From assembly GCF_001590795.1 (NCBI RefSeq), contig NZ_JXDL01000001.1, forward strand, positions 456,262-507,286: 51,025 nucleotides of DNA, written 5' to 3'. How positions within the stretch are numbered: position 1 is the stretch's first letter; every line of letters begins with the position of its first letter. The stretch is from Bradyrhizobium sp. AT1. GTDB lineage: Bacteria > Pseudomonadota > Alphaproteobacteria > Rhizobiales > Xanthobacteraceae. Below are positions 16,835-25,875 of this stretch, in pieces. The translations under genes were made by a program, and so were the position numbers. The notes below the pieces were generated by a model that was not told the DNA's origin, searched no databases, and saw only the letters and a list, made by a program, of their open reading frames with translations.

Positions 16835-19800
16835 TTACTCGCCGCCGCCGAAGCGGCGGGACCACCAGCCGGCGCGGCGCGGGGCGGCCGGCGTTTCGCT
16901 AGCCGCTTCCGGGACCGGTTCAGCCGCCGGCGTCGGCGCGGTGACCGGCTCGGCTGCTTGCGCGACCGGCGCTGCCGGCTCGCTCGGGCTGCTCGACAGG
17001 AAGCTCACCTTTTCGCGGACCGTGGAGCGGCGCCGTGCCGCCTTGTCGTCAGCGGGCTCTTCCTCCGGGGCAACGGGCTCGGGCTGGGCCGGCGCCGCGG
17101 TCTGCACCTCGGCGCGCGGCTCGGGCTGCGAGACGTGGGGTTCGGCGCTGTGCTCGGCTTGCGCAATCGAGGGGGCAGCCTCGCTGCTGAAGCCGTCGAA
17201 ATCGGCAACGGCGTCGGCAGCTTCCGACGGTTGATTGGTGCCGAGCTCATCGCCGATGGAGCCGGCAAGACCTTCCTCGCCGCCACCGCGACGGCGGCGT
17301 CCGCCGCGGCGACCACGCCGGCGTCGGCGGTCGGCGCTGCTCTGCTGCTCGCCACGGGCTGCCTGTTCTTCGCCTTCCTCGCCGTCCTGCTCGGACTCGG
17401 CATCCTCTTCGCCTTCGCCGGCCGCAACGGCCGCCTCGGGAAGGGTGGGGGCGCCATCCTCGCGCAACTCGCCGTCGCGCTGGCCACCGCGGCCGCGGCG
17501 GCGACGGCGCCGCTTGCGACGCTGGCCGTCCTGCTCGGAGGCGGCATCGCCTGCAGTCTGCTCCTCGGCGAGACCTTCGGTCTCCTCGGTCTCGACCTCG
17601 GATTCGGTCTCCGGATCGAACTCTTCGTCGTCGTAAGCTTCCTCGGGCAGGGGTGGCGGGCTCGCGGCTGCCTGCGCCACCAGCAGCGCCTTGGCGGCCT
17701 CCAGCGTATGCACCTGCTCGCCGCGGTCGATGAGGTAGGCCTGCGGCCCGCTGACGCTGGGATCTGCGATCACCGAGAGGGTGACCTTGAAGCCATTCTC
17801 GAGATCACGCAGATGGCCGCGCTTGTGGTTGAGCACGTAGAGCGCGACATCGGTGCGAGTGCGGACCACGAGATTGTGGGTCGCGCCCTTCATCAGGATC
17901 TCTTCGAGGCCGCGCAGCAGCTGCAGCGCCACCGAGGACACCGAGCGGACATGGCCGGTGCCGCCGCAATGCGGGCACGGATCGGTCGAGCTCTCGAGCA
18001 CGCTGGCGCGGATGCGCTGGCGCGACATCTCGAGCAGGCCGAAATGCGAGATGCGGCCGACCTGGATGCGCGCACGGTCCTGCCGCAGGCAATCGGACAG
18101 CTTGCGCTCGACCGCACGGTTGTTGCGCTTCTCGTCCATGTCGATGAAGTCGATGACGATCAGGCCGGCGAGGTCGCGCAGGCGAAGCTGGCGGGCGACC
18201 TCTTCGGCCGCCTCCAGATTGGTCTTGAGCGCGGTGTCCTCGATATGGTGCTCGCGGGTCGAGCGTCCGGAGTTGACGTCGATCGAGACCAGCGCCTCGG
18301 TCTGGTTGATCACGATGTAGCCGCCGGAGCGCAGTTGCACGGTCGGCGAGAACATCGCGTCCAGCTGGCTCTCGACGCCCATGCGCGAGAACAGCGGCTG
18401 GCCGTCGCGATACTGCTTCACCGCGCTGACATTGGCGGGCATCAGCATCTTCATGAAATCGCGCGCTTCCCGGTAGCCGGATTCACCGGCAACCGAGATT
18501 TCGTCGATCTCCTTGTTGTAGAGGTCGCGCAGCGAGCGCTTGATCAGCGAGCCTTCCTCGTAGACGAGGGTCGGGGCCTGCGACTTCAGCGTGAGGTCGC
18601 GCACCGTCTCCCACATCCGGATCAGATATTCGAAGTCGCGCTTGATCTCGGGCTTGGTGCGGGCGGCGCCCGCGGTGCGCAGGATGATGCCCATGCCCTC
18701 GGGCACGTCGAGATCCTGCACCACTTCCTTCAGGCGGGAGCGGTCCTGGGCGCTGGTGATCTTGCGGCTGATGCCGCCGCCGCGCGCGGTGTTCGGCATC
18801 AACACGGCGTAGCGGCCGGCCAGCGACAGATAGGTCGTCAGCGCCGCGCCCTTGTTGCCGCGCTCTTCCTTGACGACCTGCACCAGCATCACCTGGCGGC
18901 GCTTGATGACTTCCTGGATCTTGTACTGGCGGCGCGGACGGAAGGTGCGCTCCGGCACTTCCTCCAGCACATCGTCGCCGCCGACGGATTCGACGACTTC
19001 CTCTTCGGCGTCCTCGCCGTCCTCGTCATCATCCTCGTCGTCTTCGTCAGTTGCTTCCGCGGTCTGGGCAGGTGCTGCTTCGCCACTCTCACCATAAACG
19101 GCGTCGGCAGGTTCCGCGGCAGCGGTCACCGCTTCGGCGAAGGCTTCGGCGTGCATTTCAGAGGTGGCGGCCTCCTGCGGCTCGGCAACCGTCTCGGTCG
19201 CGACCACGGGCTCGGCGCCGACGGCTGCGACGGGCGCGGGAGTCTCGTCGGCATGATCATGGTCGTGATGATCGTGCTGGTGGTCGTGCTCGTGACCAGG
19301 GTCGTGATCGTGCTCGACATCATGGGCATGATGATCGTCGTGATCATGCTCGTCATGATCGTGGTCGTGGCCTTCGTGCTCGCCGTGATGCTCCGCATCG
19401 GCGTGCAGATGCTCGCCGTCATGCGGCGCGCCTTCGGCATGCAGGGTCTCGCCCTCGATCGGCTGGGCGGCGGGATCGGCGCCCTCGACGATGTCGCTGC
19501 GCACGCGCTCGCCATGACCGCGGCGGCGGGAGTTGCGGTGGCGCGAGCGGCGGCGGCCGTGGGAGCGGTTCTCGCTCTCTTCCTCGGCCTCGCGATGGGC
19601 CTGTTCCTCGGCCTCGATCAGCGCCTGCCGGTCGGCGACCGGAATCTGATAATAGTCGGGATGGATTTCGCTGAAGGCGAGGAAGCCGTGGCGGTTGCCG
19701 CCATATTCGACGAAGGCGGCCTGGAGCGAGGGTTCGACCCTTGTGACCTTGGCGAGGTAGATATTCCCGCGTAGTTGCTTGCGTTGCGCGGTCTCGAAAT

Positions 19801-19885
19801 CAAACTCTTCGACGCGATTGCCGCGGACCACGACGACCCGGGTCTCTTCCGGGTGGGTGGCATCGATCAACATCTTGTTGGGCAT
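16835..19885 (-). CDS. rne: Ribonuclease E/G family endonuclease
   Basis: RNase E cleaves AU-rich single-stranded RNA and organises the RNA degradosome. The 1016-residue protein begins with the first half of an S1 domain (about 38-78, GNIYLAKVTRVEPSLQAAFV). A roughly 240-residue insertion (80-320) then separates it from the second half, VMLVQVVKEERGNKGAALTT. The catalytic core has the metal-binding acidic sites SIDVNSGRS and IVIDFIDM and the zinc link CPHCGGTGH. The C-terminal 350 residues alternate acidic and arginine-rich stretches, as expected for an RNA- and protein-binding scaffold. The insertion holds about 23 histidines in 56 residues (158-212). The gene has its own terminator and a long divergent upstream region. 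Confidence 0.96.
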   Translation of the reverse strand: MPNKMLIDATHPEETRVVVVRGNRVEEFDFETAQRKQLRGNIYLAKVTRVEPSLQAAFVEYGGNRHGFLAFSEIHPDYYQIPVADRQALIEAEEQAHREAEEESENRSHGRRRSRHRNSRRRGHGERVRSDIVEGADPAAQPIEGETLHAEGAPHDGEHLHADAEHHGEHEGHDHDHDEHDHDDHHAHDVEHDHDPGHEHDHQHDHHDHDHADETPAPVAAVGAEPVVATETVAEPQEAATSEMHAEAFAEAVTAAAEPADAVYGESGEAAPAQTAEATDEDDEDDDEDGEDAEEEVVESVGGDDVLEEVPERTFRPRRQYKIQEVIKRRQVMLVQVVKEERGNKGAALTTYLSLAGRYAVLMPNTARGGGISRKITSAQDRSRLKEVVQDLDVPEGMGIILRTAGAARTKPEIKRDFEYLIRMWETVRDLTLKSQAPTLVYEEGSLIKRSLRDLYNKEIDEISVAGESGYREARDFMKMLMPANVSAVKQYRDGQPLFSRMGVESQLDAMFSPTVQLRSGGYIVINQTEALVSIDVNSGRSTREHHIEDTALKTNLEAAEEVARQLRLRDLAGLIVIDFIDMDEKRNNRAVERKLSDCLRQDRARIQVGRISHFGLLEMSRQRIRASVLESSTDPCPHCGGTGHVRSVSSVALQLLRGLEEILMKGATHNLVVRTRTDVALYVLNHKRGHLRDLENGFKVTLSVIADPSVSGPQAYLIDRGEQVHTLEAAKALLVAQAAASPPPLPEEAYDDEEFDPETESEVETEETEGLAEEQTAGDAASEQDGQRRKRRRRRRGRGGQRDGELREDGAPTLPEAAVAAGEGEEDAESEQDGEEGEEQAARGEQQSSADRRRRRGRRGGRRRRGGGEEGLAGSIGDELGTNQPSEAADAVADFDGFSSEAAPSIAQAEHSAEPHVSQPEPRAEVQTAAPAQPEPVAPEEEPADDKAARRRSTVREKVSFLSSSPSEPAAPVAQAAEPVTAPTPAAEPVPEAASETPAAPRRAGWWSRRFGGGE

Positions 19886-20601
19886 GTCTTAACTCTTGGC
19901 GGCGGCGGGCGCTATTCACCGTGGGCGCGTATCGCGCCGCCGGGTGACGCGACGGTCCACCTGATTCGGGGGTGAGGGGAAGGCCGAAACGCCGTCTCTC
20001 GCGCCTTGCCGAACCGGAAGCTTCAGGACCAAGGCGGCGCGCGGGATTTTCACTCCGCAGCGTCGCGAATGGTCCTTCAGAATTCGTCGGCACAGTCTGG
20101 CGCATCAAGCGTCGGCCCGTATGAAACATTGGGCGGCGAGGCCGCCCTTCAATCAGTTGCTGCTGGCCAGGCATGGCGCGAGCGCGCTCGCCTTGGGGAT
20201 CACGAACCGCTCCCTTGGGATCAAGGGACCGGGTAATGGGTTACGTCGCTGTCAGAACTGTCCCGGTAACGCGAGTGGTAACTCAGGACCGTCCGCCGCC
20301 GGCGCTTGACCCGTTCCATCTCGCTGCCGCGCACCGCGCTGGTCTTAGAGGGGAACGGAAAACGCTGGAATTCTCAAACCTTGAGAGTTCCGGCGCTGCA
20401 CCGGGAGGCTGAATGCGACACAACCGGAAATATCGGCCGTCAGCATTCCGTACATACGAGGAATGAGCCATCCGTGCAAGGGAGCGTCAAGGGAGCGTCG
20501 CACGGCGGTCACAGTCAGCGAGTTTCGCGTTTTTGTCATTAAGGATCGATTAACCCTGTGGTTCTATTGCGTTAAAAGGGCTGCTCGGAGGCACGGAATC
20601 G
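19886..20601. other. 716-bp divergent intergenic region (rne / murein amidase)
   Basis: I see no convincing protein gene in this stretch. It must hold the promoters and leaders of rne (minus) and the amidase (plus). Structures seen: a perfect 7-bp hairpin GGGCGGC/GCCGCCC at 20131-20147; a 15-bp stem at 20363-20395 described separately; a GGGAGG ribosome-binding-like sequence at 20403-20408 followed by a 17-codon frame (20413-20466); and an 11-bp tandem repeat CAAGGGAGCGT at 20477-20498. In E. coli rne mRNA is autoregulated through a long structured leader; whether that applies here is inference. The small reading frames have no known similarity that I recognise. Confidence 0.6.
20363..20395 (+). 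other. Stable hairpin, possible leader RNA or small RNA element
   Basis: A 15-bp stem (20363-20377 with 20381-20395) closes on the loop ACC. Two pairs are U-G in plus-strand RNA; the same positions would be A-C mismatches in minus-strand RNA, so the element is more likely part of a forward transcript. It lies 206 bp upstream of the amidase start, followed by GGGAGG and a 17-codon frame. No U-tract follows, so it is not a simple terminator. Confidence 0.45.
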
Positions 20602-21897
20602 GTGGCGAGCCGCACAAAACAACGAGTCCTGCTGGCATGCGCGCTGCTGTGCGCTGCAGCATTGCCATGCGCTGATTCCTCGCGCCTGAAGGCGGCGGAA
20701 AGCCAGCTGCAACCCGCTGTTGCGGTAGCGAATTTCCCTGTTGCCTCGGCCGCCCGGCTGGCCGGCGACGGCAAGCAGACCCGCTTCGTTCTCGACATCG
20801 ATCAGGCCATTACCTTCCGCGCCGTCACCCTGGCCGACCCATACCGGGTGGTTATCGACGTGCCGCAGGTCAATTTTCAGCTGCCGGCGGGCGCCGGGGC
20901 CGGGGGGCGCGGATTGGTCAAGGCCTTCCGCTACGGGCTCGTCATGCCCGGCGGCTCGCGAATCGTATTCGACCTGACGGGACCGGCCAGGATCGCCAAT
21001 TCCTACGTGGTGGAGGCGGCCAACGGCCAGCCGGCCCGCCTTGTGCTGGAGCTGGAGGAGGTCGACCGTGCCGCCTTCGTGCAGTCGCTCGCGCCCGAAA
21101 ACCGTCCCGAGCTGCGGCCCACTATCGCCGAGGCGAAGCCTGCAACGGCTTCCGCGACAGCTACCCCCGACGCGACACAGCCGAAGGCCGATGGCCGCCC
21201 GGTGGTCGTGATCGATCCCGGCCATGGCGGAATCGACAACGGCACGCAGTCGAGCGGCGAGAGCGAGAAGAACCTGGTGCTGGCCTTCGGGCTGGCGTTG
21301 CGCGACAGGCTGGAGAAAGCCGGCAAATATCGTGTGGTCATGACGCGGGACGATGACACTTTCATTCCCCTCAATGACCGGACCAAGATCGCCCGCAACC
21401 TCAAGGCGGCCTTGTTCGTCTCGATTCATGCGGATGCGCTGCCCCGGGCCGAGGGCGATGCGCAGGGCGCGACCATCTATACGCTGTCCGACAAGGCGTC
21501 GGACGCCGAAGCCCAGCGGCTGGCGGATGCGGAAAACCGGGCAGATGCGATCGCCGGCTTCAACCTGGCGGAGGAGCCGACCGATGTCGCCGACATCCTG
21601 ATCGACCTCACGCAGCGAGAAACCCGCACCTTTTCAAACCGTTTCGCCCGCCTTTTGATGGGTGAAATGAAGTCGACGGTGCGGATGCACAAGCATCCCC
21701 TGAAGTCGGCCGGCTTCCGGGTCCTGAAGGCACCGGACGTGCCCTCGGTGCTGGTCGAGATCGGTTATGTCTCCAACAAGGGCGACCTCGAGCATCTGGT
21801 CTCGGAGGGCTGGCGGTCCAAGGCCGTTGGGTCCATGGCGCAGGCCATCGACGGGTTTTTGACCAAACGGATGGCCACGGCGGGATCGTCAAACTGA
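20602..21897 (+). CDS. N-acetylmuramoyl-L-alanine amidase with AMIN domain (AmiC-like)
   Basis: This is a periplasmic zinc amidase that cuts the bond between muramic acid and the peptide, needed for daughter-cell separation. The GTG at 20602 gives 431 residues with a signal peptide ending near ADSSRLKAA. Residues 45-150 form the AMIN septum-targeting domain, 155-195 an Ala/Pro-rich linker, and 200-420 Amidase_3. Zinc ligands are visible: H in VVIDPGHGG, E in SGESEKNL, H in VSIHADA, and the catalytic E in LVEIGYVSN. The ribosome binding site is GGAG about 12 bases upstream, rather distant. It is followed after 229 bp by PBP1A, a conserved alphaproteobacterial neighbourhood with rne on the other side. 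Confidence 0.93.
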   Translation: MASRTKQRVLLACALLCAAALPCADSSRLKAAESQLQPAVAVANFPVASAARLAGDGKQTRFVLDIDQAITFRAVTLADPYRVVIDVPQVNFQLPAGAGAGGRGLVKAFRYGLVMPGGSRIVFDLTGPARIANSYVVEAANGQPARLVLELEEVDRAAFVQSLAPENRPELRPTIAEAKPATASATATPDATQPKADGRPVVVIDPGHGGIDNGTQSSGESEKNLVLAFGLALRDRLEKAGKYRVVMTRDDDTFIPLNDRTKIARNLKAALFVSIHADALPRAEGDAQGATIYTLSDKASDAEAQRLADAENRADAIAGFNLAEEPTDVADILIDLTQRETRTFSNRFARLLMGEMKSTVRMHKHPLKSAGFRVLKAPDVPSVLVEIGYVSNKGDLEHLVSEGWRSKAVGSMAQAIDGFLTKRMATAGSSN

Positions 21898-22126
21898 CAG
21901 GGTTTTTGCGTCCGACCGCAAAAGCCCTAGTTTGGCCACAGCGGGCGCTTTATAAAAACGCCGCAGGGGGTTCCGGAATCGACGAGAATCCTGTTCGGCA
22001 AGCGTCTTAAGTCCGGCACTGATGTATTGCGTAAGCCGGTGAATTCGCGACGTGAGGTTGGCGCCTGTTTGGGGTGTCAAAGGGCTGATACTGGGCTGAT
22101 CCAGAGTTTGAACGGATAAACAGATA

Positions 22127-24637
22127 ATGCGCTTGCTGGTGCGGTTCATGGGCTTCCTGTTCGCCGCGGGAACCGTGGTGTTCCTTGTCGGTGTCGGGGC
22201 CGTGGCAGGCCTGATCTGGCATTTCTCCAAGGACTTGCCGGACTACTCTCAGCTTCAGGATTACGAGCCGCCCGTGATGACCCGCGTGCACGCGGTCGAC
22301 GGTTCGCTGCTCGGCGAATACGCCAAGGAACGGCGGCTGTACTTGCCGATCCAGGCGGTGCCCAAGCTCGTGATCAACGCGTTCCTGGCGGCCGAAGACA
22401 AGAATTTCTATGAGCATGGCGGCATCGACTACACCGGCATGGCGCGCGCCGGCGTTGTCTACATCCAGAACTACGGCTCCAATCGCCGTCCGCAGGGCGC
22501 TTCCACCATCACCCAGCAGGTCGCCAAGAATTTCCTTCTGACCAACGAGGTCTCCTTCGCCCGCAAGATCAAGGAAGCCTTGCTGGCGATGCGGATCGAG
22601 AAGACCTACTCGAAGGACAAGATCCTCGAGCTGTACCTGAACGAGATCTATCTCGGCCTCGGCGCCTACGGTATCGCGGCCGCTTCGCTGGTTTATTTCG
22701 ACAAGTCGGTGAATGAGCTGACGGTTGCGGAAGCCTCCTATCTGGCGGCGCTGCCGAAGATGCCGGCGACGCTGCATCCCGTCCGTAACCGTGACCGCGC
22801 CATCGAGCGCCGCAACTACGTGATCGACCGTCTTGTGGAGAACGGCTGGATCAAGCAGGCCGACGCCGACAAGGCCCGCAAGGAGCCGCTGGCCGTCACC
22901 AACCGTTCCAACGGCGCCCACACCTTCGCCGGCGAATATTTTGCCGAGGAAGTCCGCCGCGACATCTTCGAGCGCTATGGCGAGAAGAAGCTCTACGAAG
23001 GCGGTCTCTCCGTCCGCACCACGCTCGATCCGAAGATCCAGGTCATGGCGCGCAAGACCATGGTCTCGGGTCTCGTGAACTATGACGAGCAGCAGGGCTA
23101 TCGCGGCGCCATGAGCAAGCTCGATATTTCGGGCGACTGGGGCGTGAAGCTCGCCGAGATCAAATCGCTATCCGACATCTCGCCTTGGCGCATGGCGGTG
23201 GTGCTGGAGACCAGCGACCAGTCGGCGCGCATCGGCTTCCAGCCGAGCCGCGAACTCGGTGGCGCCGTCAGCAAGCAGCGCGAGACCGGCCTCGTCACAC
23301 TCGATGGCGTGCGCTGGGCACGGGCGGCTCAGGGCAACACCAAGGGTAAGACGCCGACGTCGGTGGCGCAGGTGCTTGCCCCCGGCGACGTGATTTACGC
23401 CGATCCGCTCTACAGCAAGGAGGGACAGCCGGTCGAAGGCCAATACCGGCTGCGCCAGATACCCGAAGTGTCCGGCGCGATGGTGGTGATGGATCCCTGG
23501 ACCGGCCGCGTGCTCGCGATGGTCGGCGGCTTCTCGTTCGACCAGAGCCAGTTCAACCGCGCCACGCAGGCCTATCGGCAACCCGGTTCGTCGTTCAAGC
23601 CGATTGTCTATTCGGCTGCGCTCGACAACGGCTATACGCCCTCGACCGTCGTGCTCGATGCGCCCATCGAAATCGACCAGGGGCAGGGGGCCGGCGTGTG
23701 GCGGCCGGAAAACTTCTCCTCGGGCAAGTTCCAGGGACCGGTGACGCTGCGCAATGCGCTGCGGCAGTCGCTCAACACCGTAACGGTGCGCCTGGCGCAG
23801 GACATCGGCATGCCGCTGATCGGCGAATATGCCCGTCGCTTCGGCGTCTATGACGAACTGCCGAACTATCTCTCCTATGCGCTTGGCGCCGGCGAAACGA
23901 CGGCGATGCGCATGGTCACCGCCTATTCGATGCTCGCCAATGGCGGCCGCCGGGTGAAGCCGACGCTGATCGACCGTATTCAGGACCGCTACGGCCACAC
24001 CATCTTCAAGCACGACCAGCGCGAATGCCGTGGCTGCGACGCGCCGGGCGGCTGGAAGAACCAGCCCGAGCCGCAGCTGATCGACCGCCGCGAGCAGGTG
24101 CTGGACTCCATGACCGCCTATCAGATCACCGAGCTGATGGAGGGCGTGGTCCAGGCCGGTACCGCGACCGTGGTCAAGGAGGTTGGCAAGCCCGTCGCCG
24201 GCAAGACCGGTACCACCAACGAGGCCAAGGACGCCTGGTTCGTCGGCTTCTCGCCCGACGTCGCGGTCGCCATCTATATGGGCTACGACAAGCCGCGTCC
24301 GCTGGGTAAGGGCAATGCCGCGACCGGCGGCCATCTCGCGGCGCCCATCGCGCGCGATTTCCTCAAGCTCGCGCTCGCCGACAAGCCGGCGGTTCCGTTC
24401 AAGGTGCCGGCCGGCATCAAGCTCGTGCGAGTCGTCTCCAAGACCGGCATGCGCGCCGGTCCCGGCGAGACCGGCGGAACCATCCTCGAAGCCTTCAAGC
24501 CGGGCACGGCGCCGCCGGACAATTACTCGGTTATCGGCGTTGCTGACGCTGACATGCGTGGCGGCATGCCGGCCTCGCAGCAGCAGCAGCCGGATTCCGG
24601 TTTTCTCATGCGGCCGGGCACCGGCGGTCTGTGGTAG
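22127..24637 (+). CDS. mrcA: Penicillin-binding protein 1A, bifunctional murein synthase
   Basis: PBP1A polymerises glycan strands and cross-links peptides. The 836-residue protein has one N-terminal transmembrane helix (about 10-32), then the GT51 glycosyltransferase domain with catalytic E90 in FLAAEDKNFYEH and RRPQGASTITQQVAKN. An OB-like ODD region follows (about 330-430), then the transpeptidase domain with SxxK at S488 (PGSSFKP), SxN at S548-L-N550 and KTGT at K693. The C-terminus ends in a short Gln-rich tail. The length fits the class A PBP1A family. Upstream is the murein amidase and downstream prfB; 104 bp separate it from prfB. Confidence 0.97.
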   Translation: MRLLVRFMGFLFAAGTVVFLVGVGAVAGLIWHFSKDLPDYSQLQDYEPPVMTRVHAVDGSLLGEYAKERRLYLPIQAVPKLVINAFLAAEDKNFYEHGGIDYTGMARAGVVYIQNYGSNRRPQGASTITQQVAKNFLLTNEVSFARKIKEALLAMRIEKTYSKDKILELYLNEIYLGLGAYGIAAASLVYFDKSVNELTVAEASYLAALPKMPATLHPVRNRDRAIERRNYVIDRLVENGWIKQADADKARKEPLAVTNRSNGAHTFAGEYFAEEVRRDIFERYGEKKLYEGGLSVRTTLDPKIQVMARKTMVSGLVNYDEQQGYRGAMSKLDISGDWGVKLAEIKSLSDISPWRMAVVLETSDQSARIGFQPSRELGGAVSKQRETGLVTLDGVRWARAAQGNTKGKTPTSVAQVLAPGDVIYADPLYSKEGQPVEGQYRLRQIPEVSGAMVVMDPWTGRVLAMVGGFSFDQSQFNRATQAYRQPGSSFKPIVYSAALDNGYTPSTVVLDAPIEIDQGQGAGVWRPENFSSGKFQGPVTLRNALRQSLNTVTVRLAQDIGMPLIGEYARRFGVYDELPNYLSYALGAGETTAMRMVTAYSMLANGGRRVKPTLIDRIQDRYGHTIFKHDQRECRGCDAPGGWKNQPEPQLIDRREQVLDSMTAYQITELMEGVVQAGTATVVKEVGKPVAGKTGTTNEAKDAWFVGFSPDVAVAIYMGYDKPRPLGKGNAATGGHLAAPIARDFLKLALADKPAVPFKVPAGIKLVRVVSKTGMRAGPGETGGTILEAFKPGTAPPDNYSVIGVADADMRGGMPASQQQQPDSGFLMRPGTGGLW

Positions 24638-24741
24638 CGGATAAGGCTGACGATCGCAGTTCCGGCGGTTGCGCTTTGCGGCTGCCGCCGCTACATCCCG
24701 ATCTCGAATGTACGCGGGATTCCGCGAGATCAGAGAACGAC

Positions 24742-25873
24742 ATGCGCGCCGAAATCGAACGGTTGGTAGAAGAGATCAAGCAGTCAGTCGGGCTGCTGAG
24801 GAGGCATCTTTGACGTCGAGAAATCGACGGCGCGCCTCGCCGAGCTGAACAAGCTCGCAGAAGATCCCAATCTCTGGAACGATCCCCAGAAAGCCCAGAA
24901 GTTGATGCAGGAGCGCACCTCGCTCGAGGATTCGCTCTCCGGCATCGGCAAGGTCGAGCAGGAGCTCGAAGACGATATCGGCATGATCGAGCTCGGCGAG
25001 GCCGAGGGCGATGACGGTGTCGTCGCCGAGGCCGAGGCCGCGCTGAAGACCCTCAAGAAGGAAGTGGCGCGGCGCGAGCTCGAGGCGCTGCTGTCGGGCG
25101 AGGCGGACCGCTTCGATTCCTATCTCGAAGTCCATGCCGGCGCCGGCGGCACCGAGAGCCAGGACTGGGCGCAGATGCTGCTGCGCATGTACACGCGCTG
25201 GGCCGAAACGCACGGCTTCAAGGTCGAATATCTCGAAGAGTCCGAGGGCGAAGAGGCCGGTATCAAGTCGGCGACCATCCAGGTCTCGGGCCACAACGCC
25301 TATGGCTGGCTGAAGACCGAAGCCGGCGTGCACCGCCTCGTGCGCATCTCGCCGTTCGATTCCAACGCGCGGCGGCACACCTCGTTTTCGAGCGTGCAGG
25401 TGTTCCCGGTCATCGACGACAGCATCAAGATCGACATCAAGGAATCCGACGTCCGTGTCGACACGATGCGGTCGGGCGGCGCCGGCGGCCAGCACGTCAA
25501 CAAGACCGAATCCGCAGTACGCCTCACGCATATCCCGACCGGCGTTGCCGTGGTCTGCCAGGCCGGCCGCTCTCAGCACAAGAACCGCGCGCAGGCCTGG
25601 GACATGCTGCGCGCTCGACTTTATGAAATGGAGCTGAAGAAGCGCGAAGAGAAGGCCGCCGCCGACCAGGCCGCCAAGACCGATATCGGCTGGGGCCACC
25701 AGATCCGCTCCTACGTGCTGCAGCCCTACCAGATGGTGAAGGATTTGCGCACGGGCGTGCAGACCTCCGACACATCGGGCGTTCTCAACGGCGAGCTCGA
25801 CGAGTTCATGGCCGCGACCCTGGCGCAGCGCGCCTTCGGGACCCCGGGTGCCGACATCGAGGACGTGGACTGA
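24742..25873 (+). CDS. prfB: Peptide chain release factor 2, expressed through a programmed +1 frameshift
   Basis: RF2 recognises UAA and UGA and hydrolyses peptidyl-tRNA. The first 23 codons (24742-24810) encode MRAEIERL...GLLRRHL and end at an in-frame TGA (24811). The main part continues in the +1 frame from GAC at 24812 to the stop at 25871-25873. The joined product is 376 residues, the normal size. It has the SPF tripeptide for stop-codon recognition in [13 protein letters not shown] and the GGQ catalytic loop in [14 protein letters not shown]. The first segment must be included: the N-terminal domain is otherwise incomplete. The split is a known regulatory arrangement in prfB and not a pseudogene. 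The 3-hydroxyisobutyrate dehydrogenase-like gene starts 2 bp downstream. Confidence 0.97.
24799..24814 (+). promoter_or_regulatory. prfB programmed +1 frameshift site
   Basis: AGGAGG (24799-24804), CAT, CTT (24808-24810), TGA (24811-24813), C. This has the same layout as in E. coli: an internal Shine-Dalgarno sequence three bases before CUU, a slow UGA stop in the zero frame and C after it. When RF2 is scarce the ribosome slips from CUU to UUU and reads GAC, making RF2. The resulting feedback loop is established for the family; here the sequence elements are seen directly. Confidence 0.96.
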
Positions 25874-25875
25874 TC

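Noticed and set aside
16775..19774. 999-residue open frame on the plus strand opposite rne
   Set aside because: It is an antisense shadow caused by the GC-rich codon bias; the minus-strand RNase E has all family motifs.
20131..20147. Perfect hairpin GGGCGGC/GCCGCCC in the rne upstream region as a terminator
   Set aside because: There is no U-tract on either strand and no gene ends nearby; it remains a plain hairpin.
24811..24813. In-frame stop in prfB as sign of a pseudogene or sequencing error
   Set aside because: The surrounding AGGAGG, CTT TGA C pattern is the standard programmed frameshift and both frames are otherwise intact.
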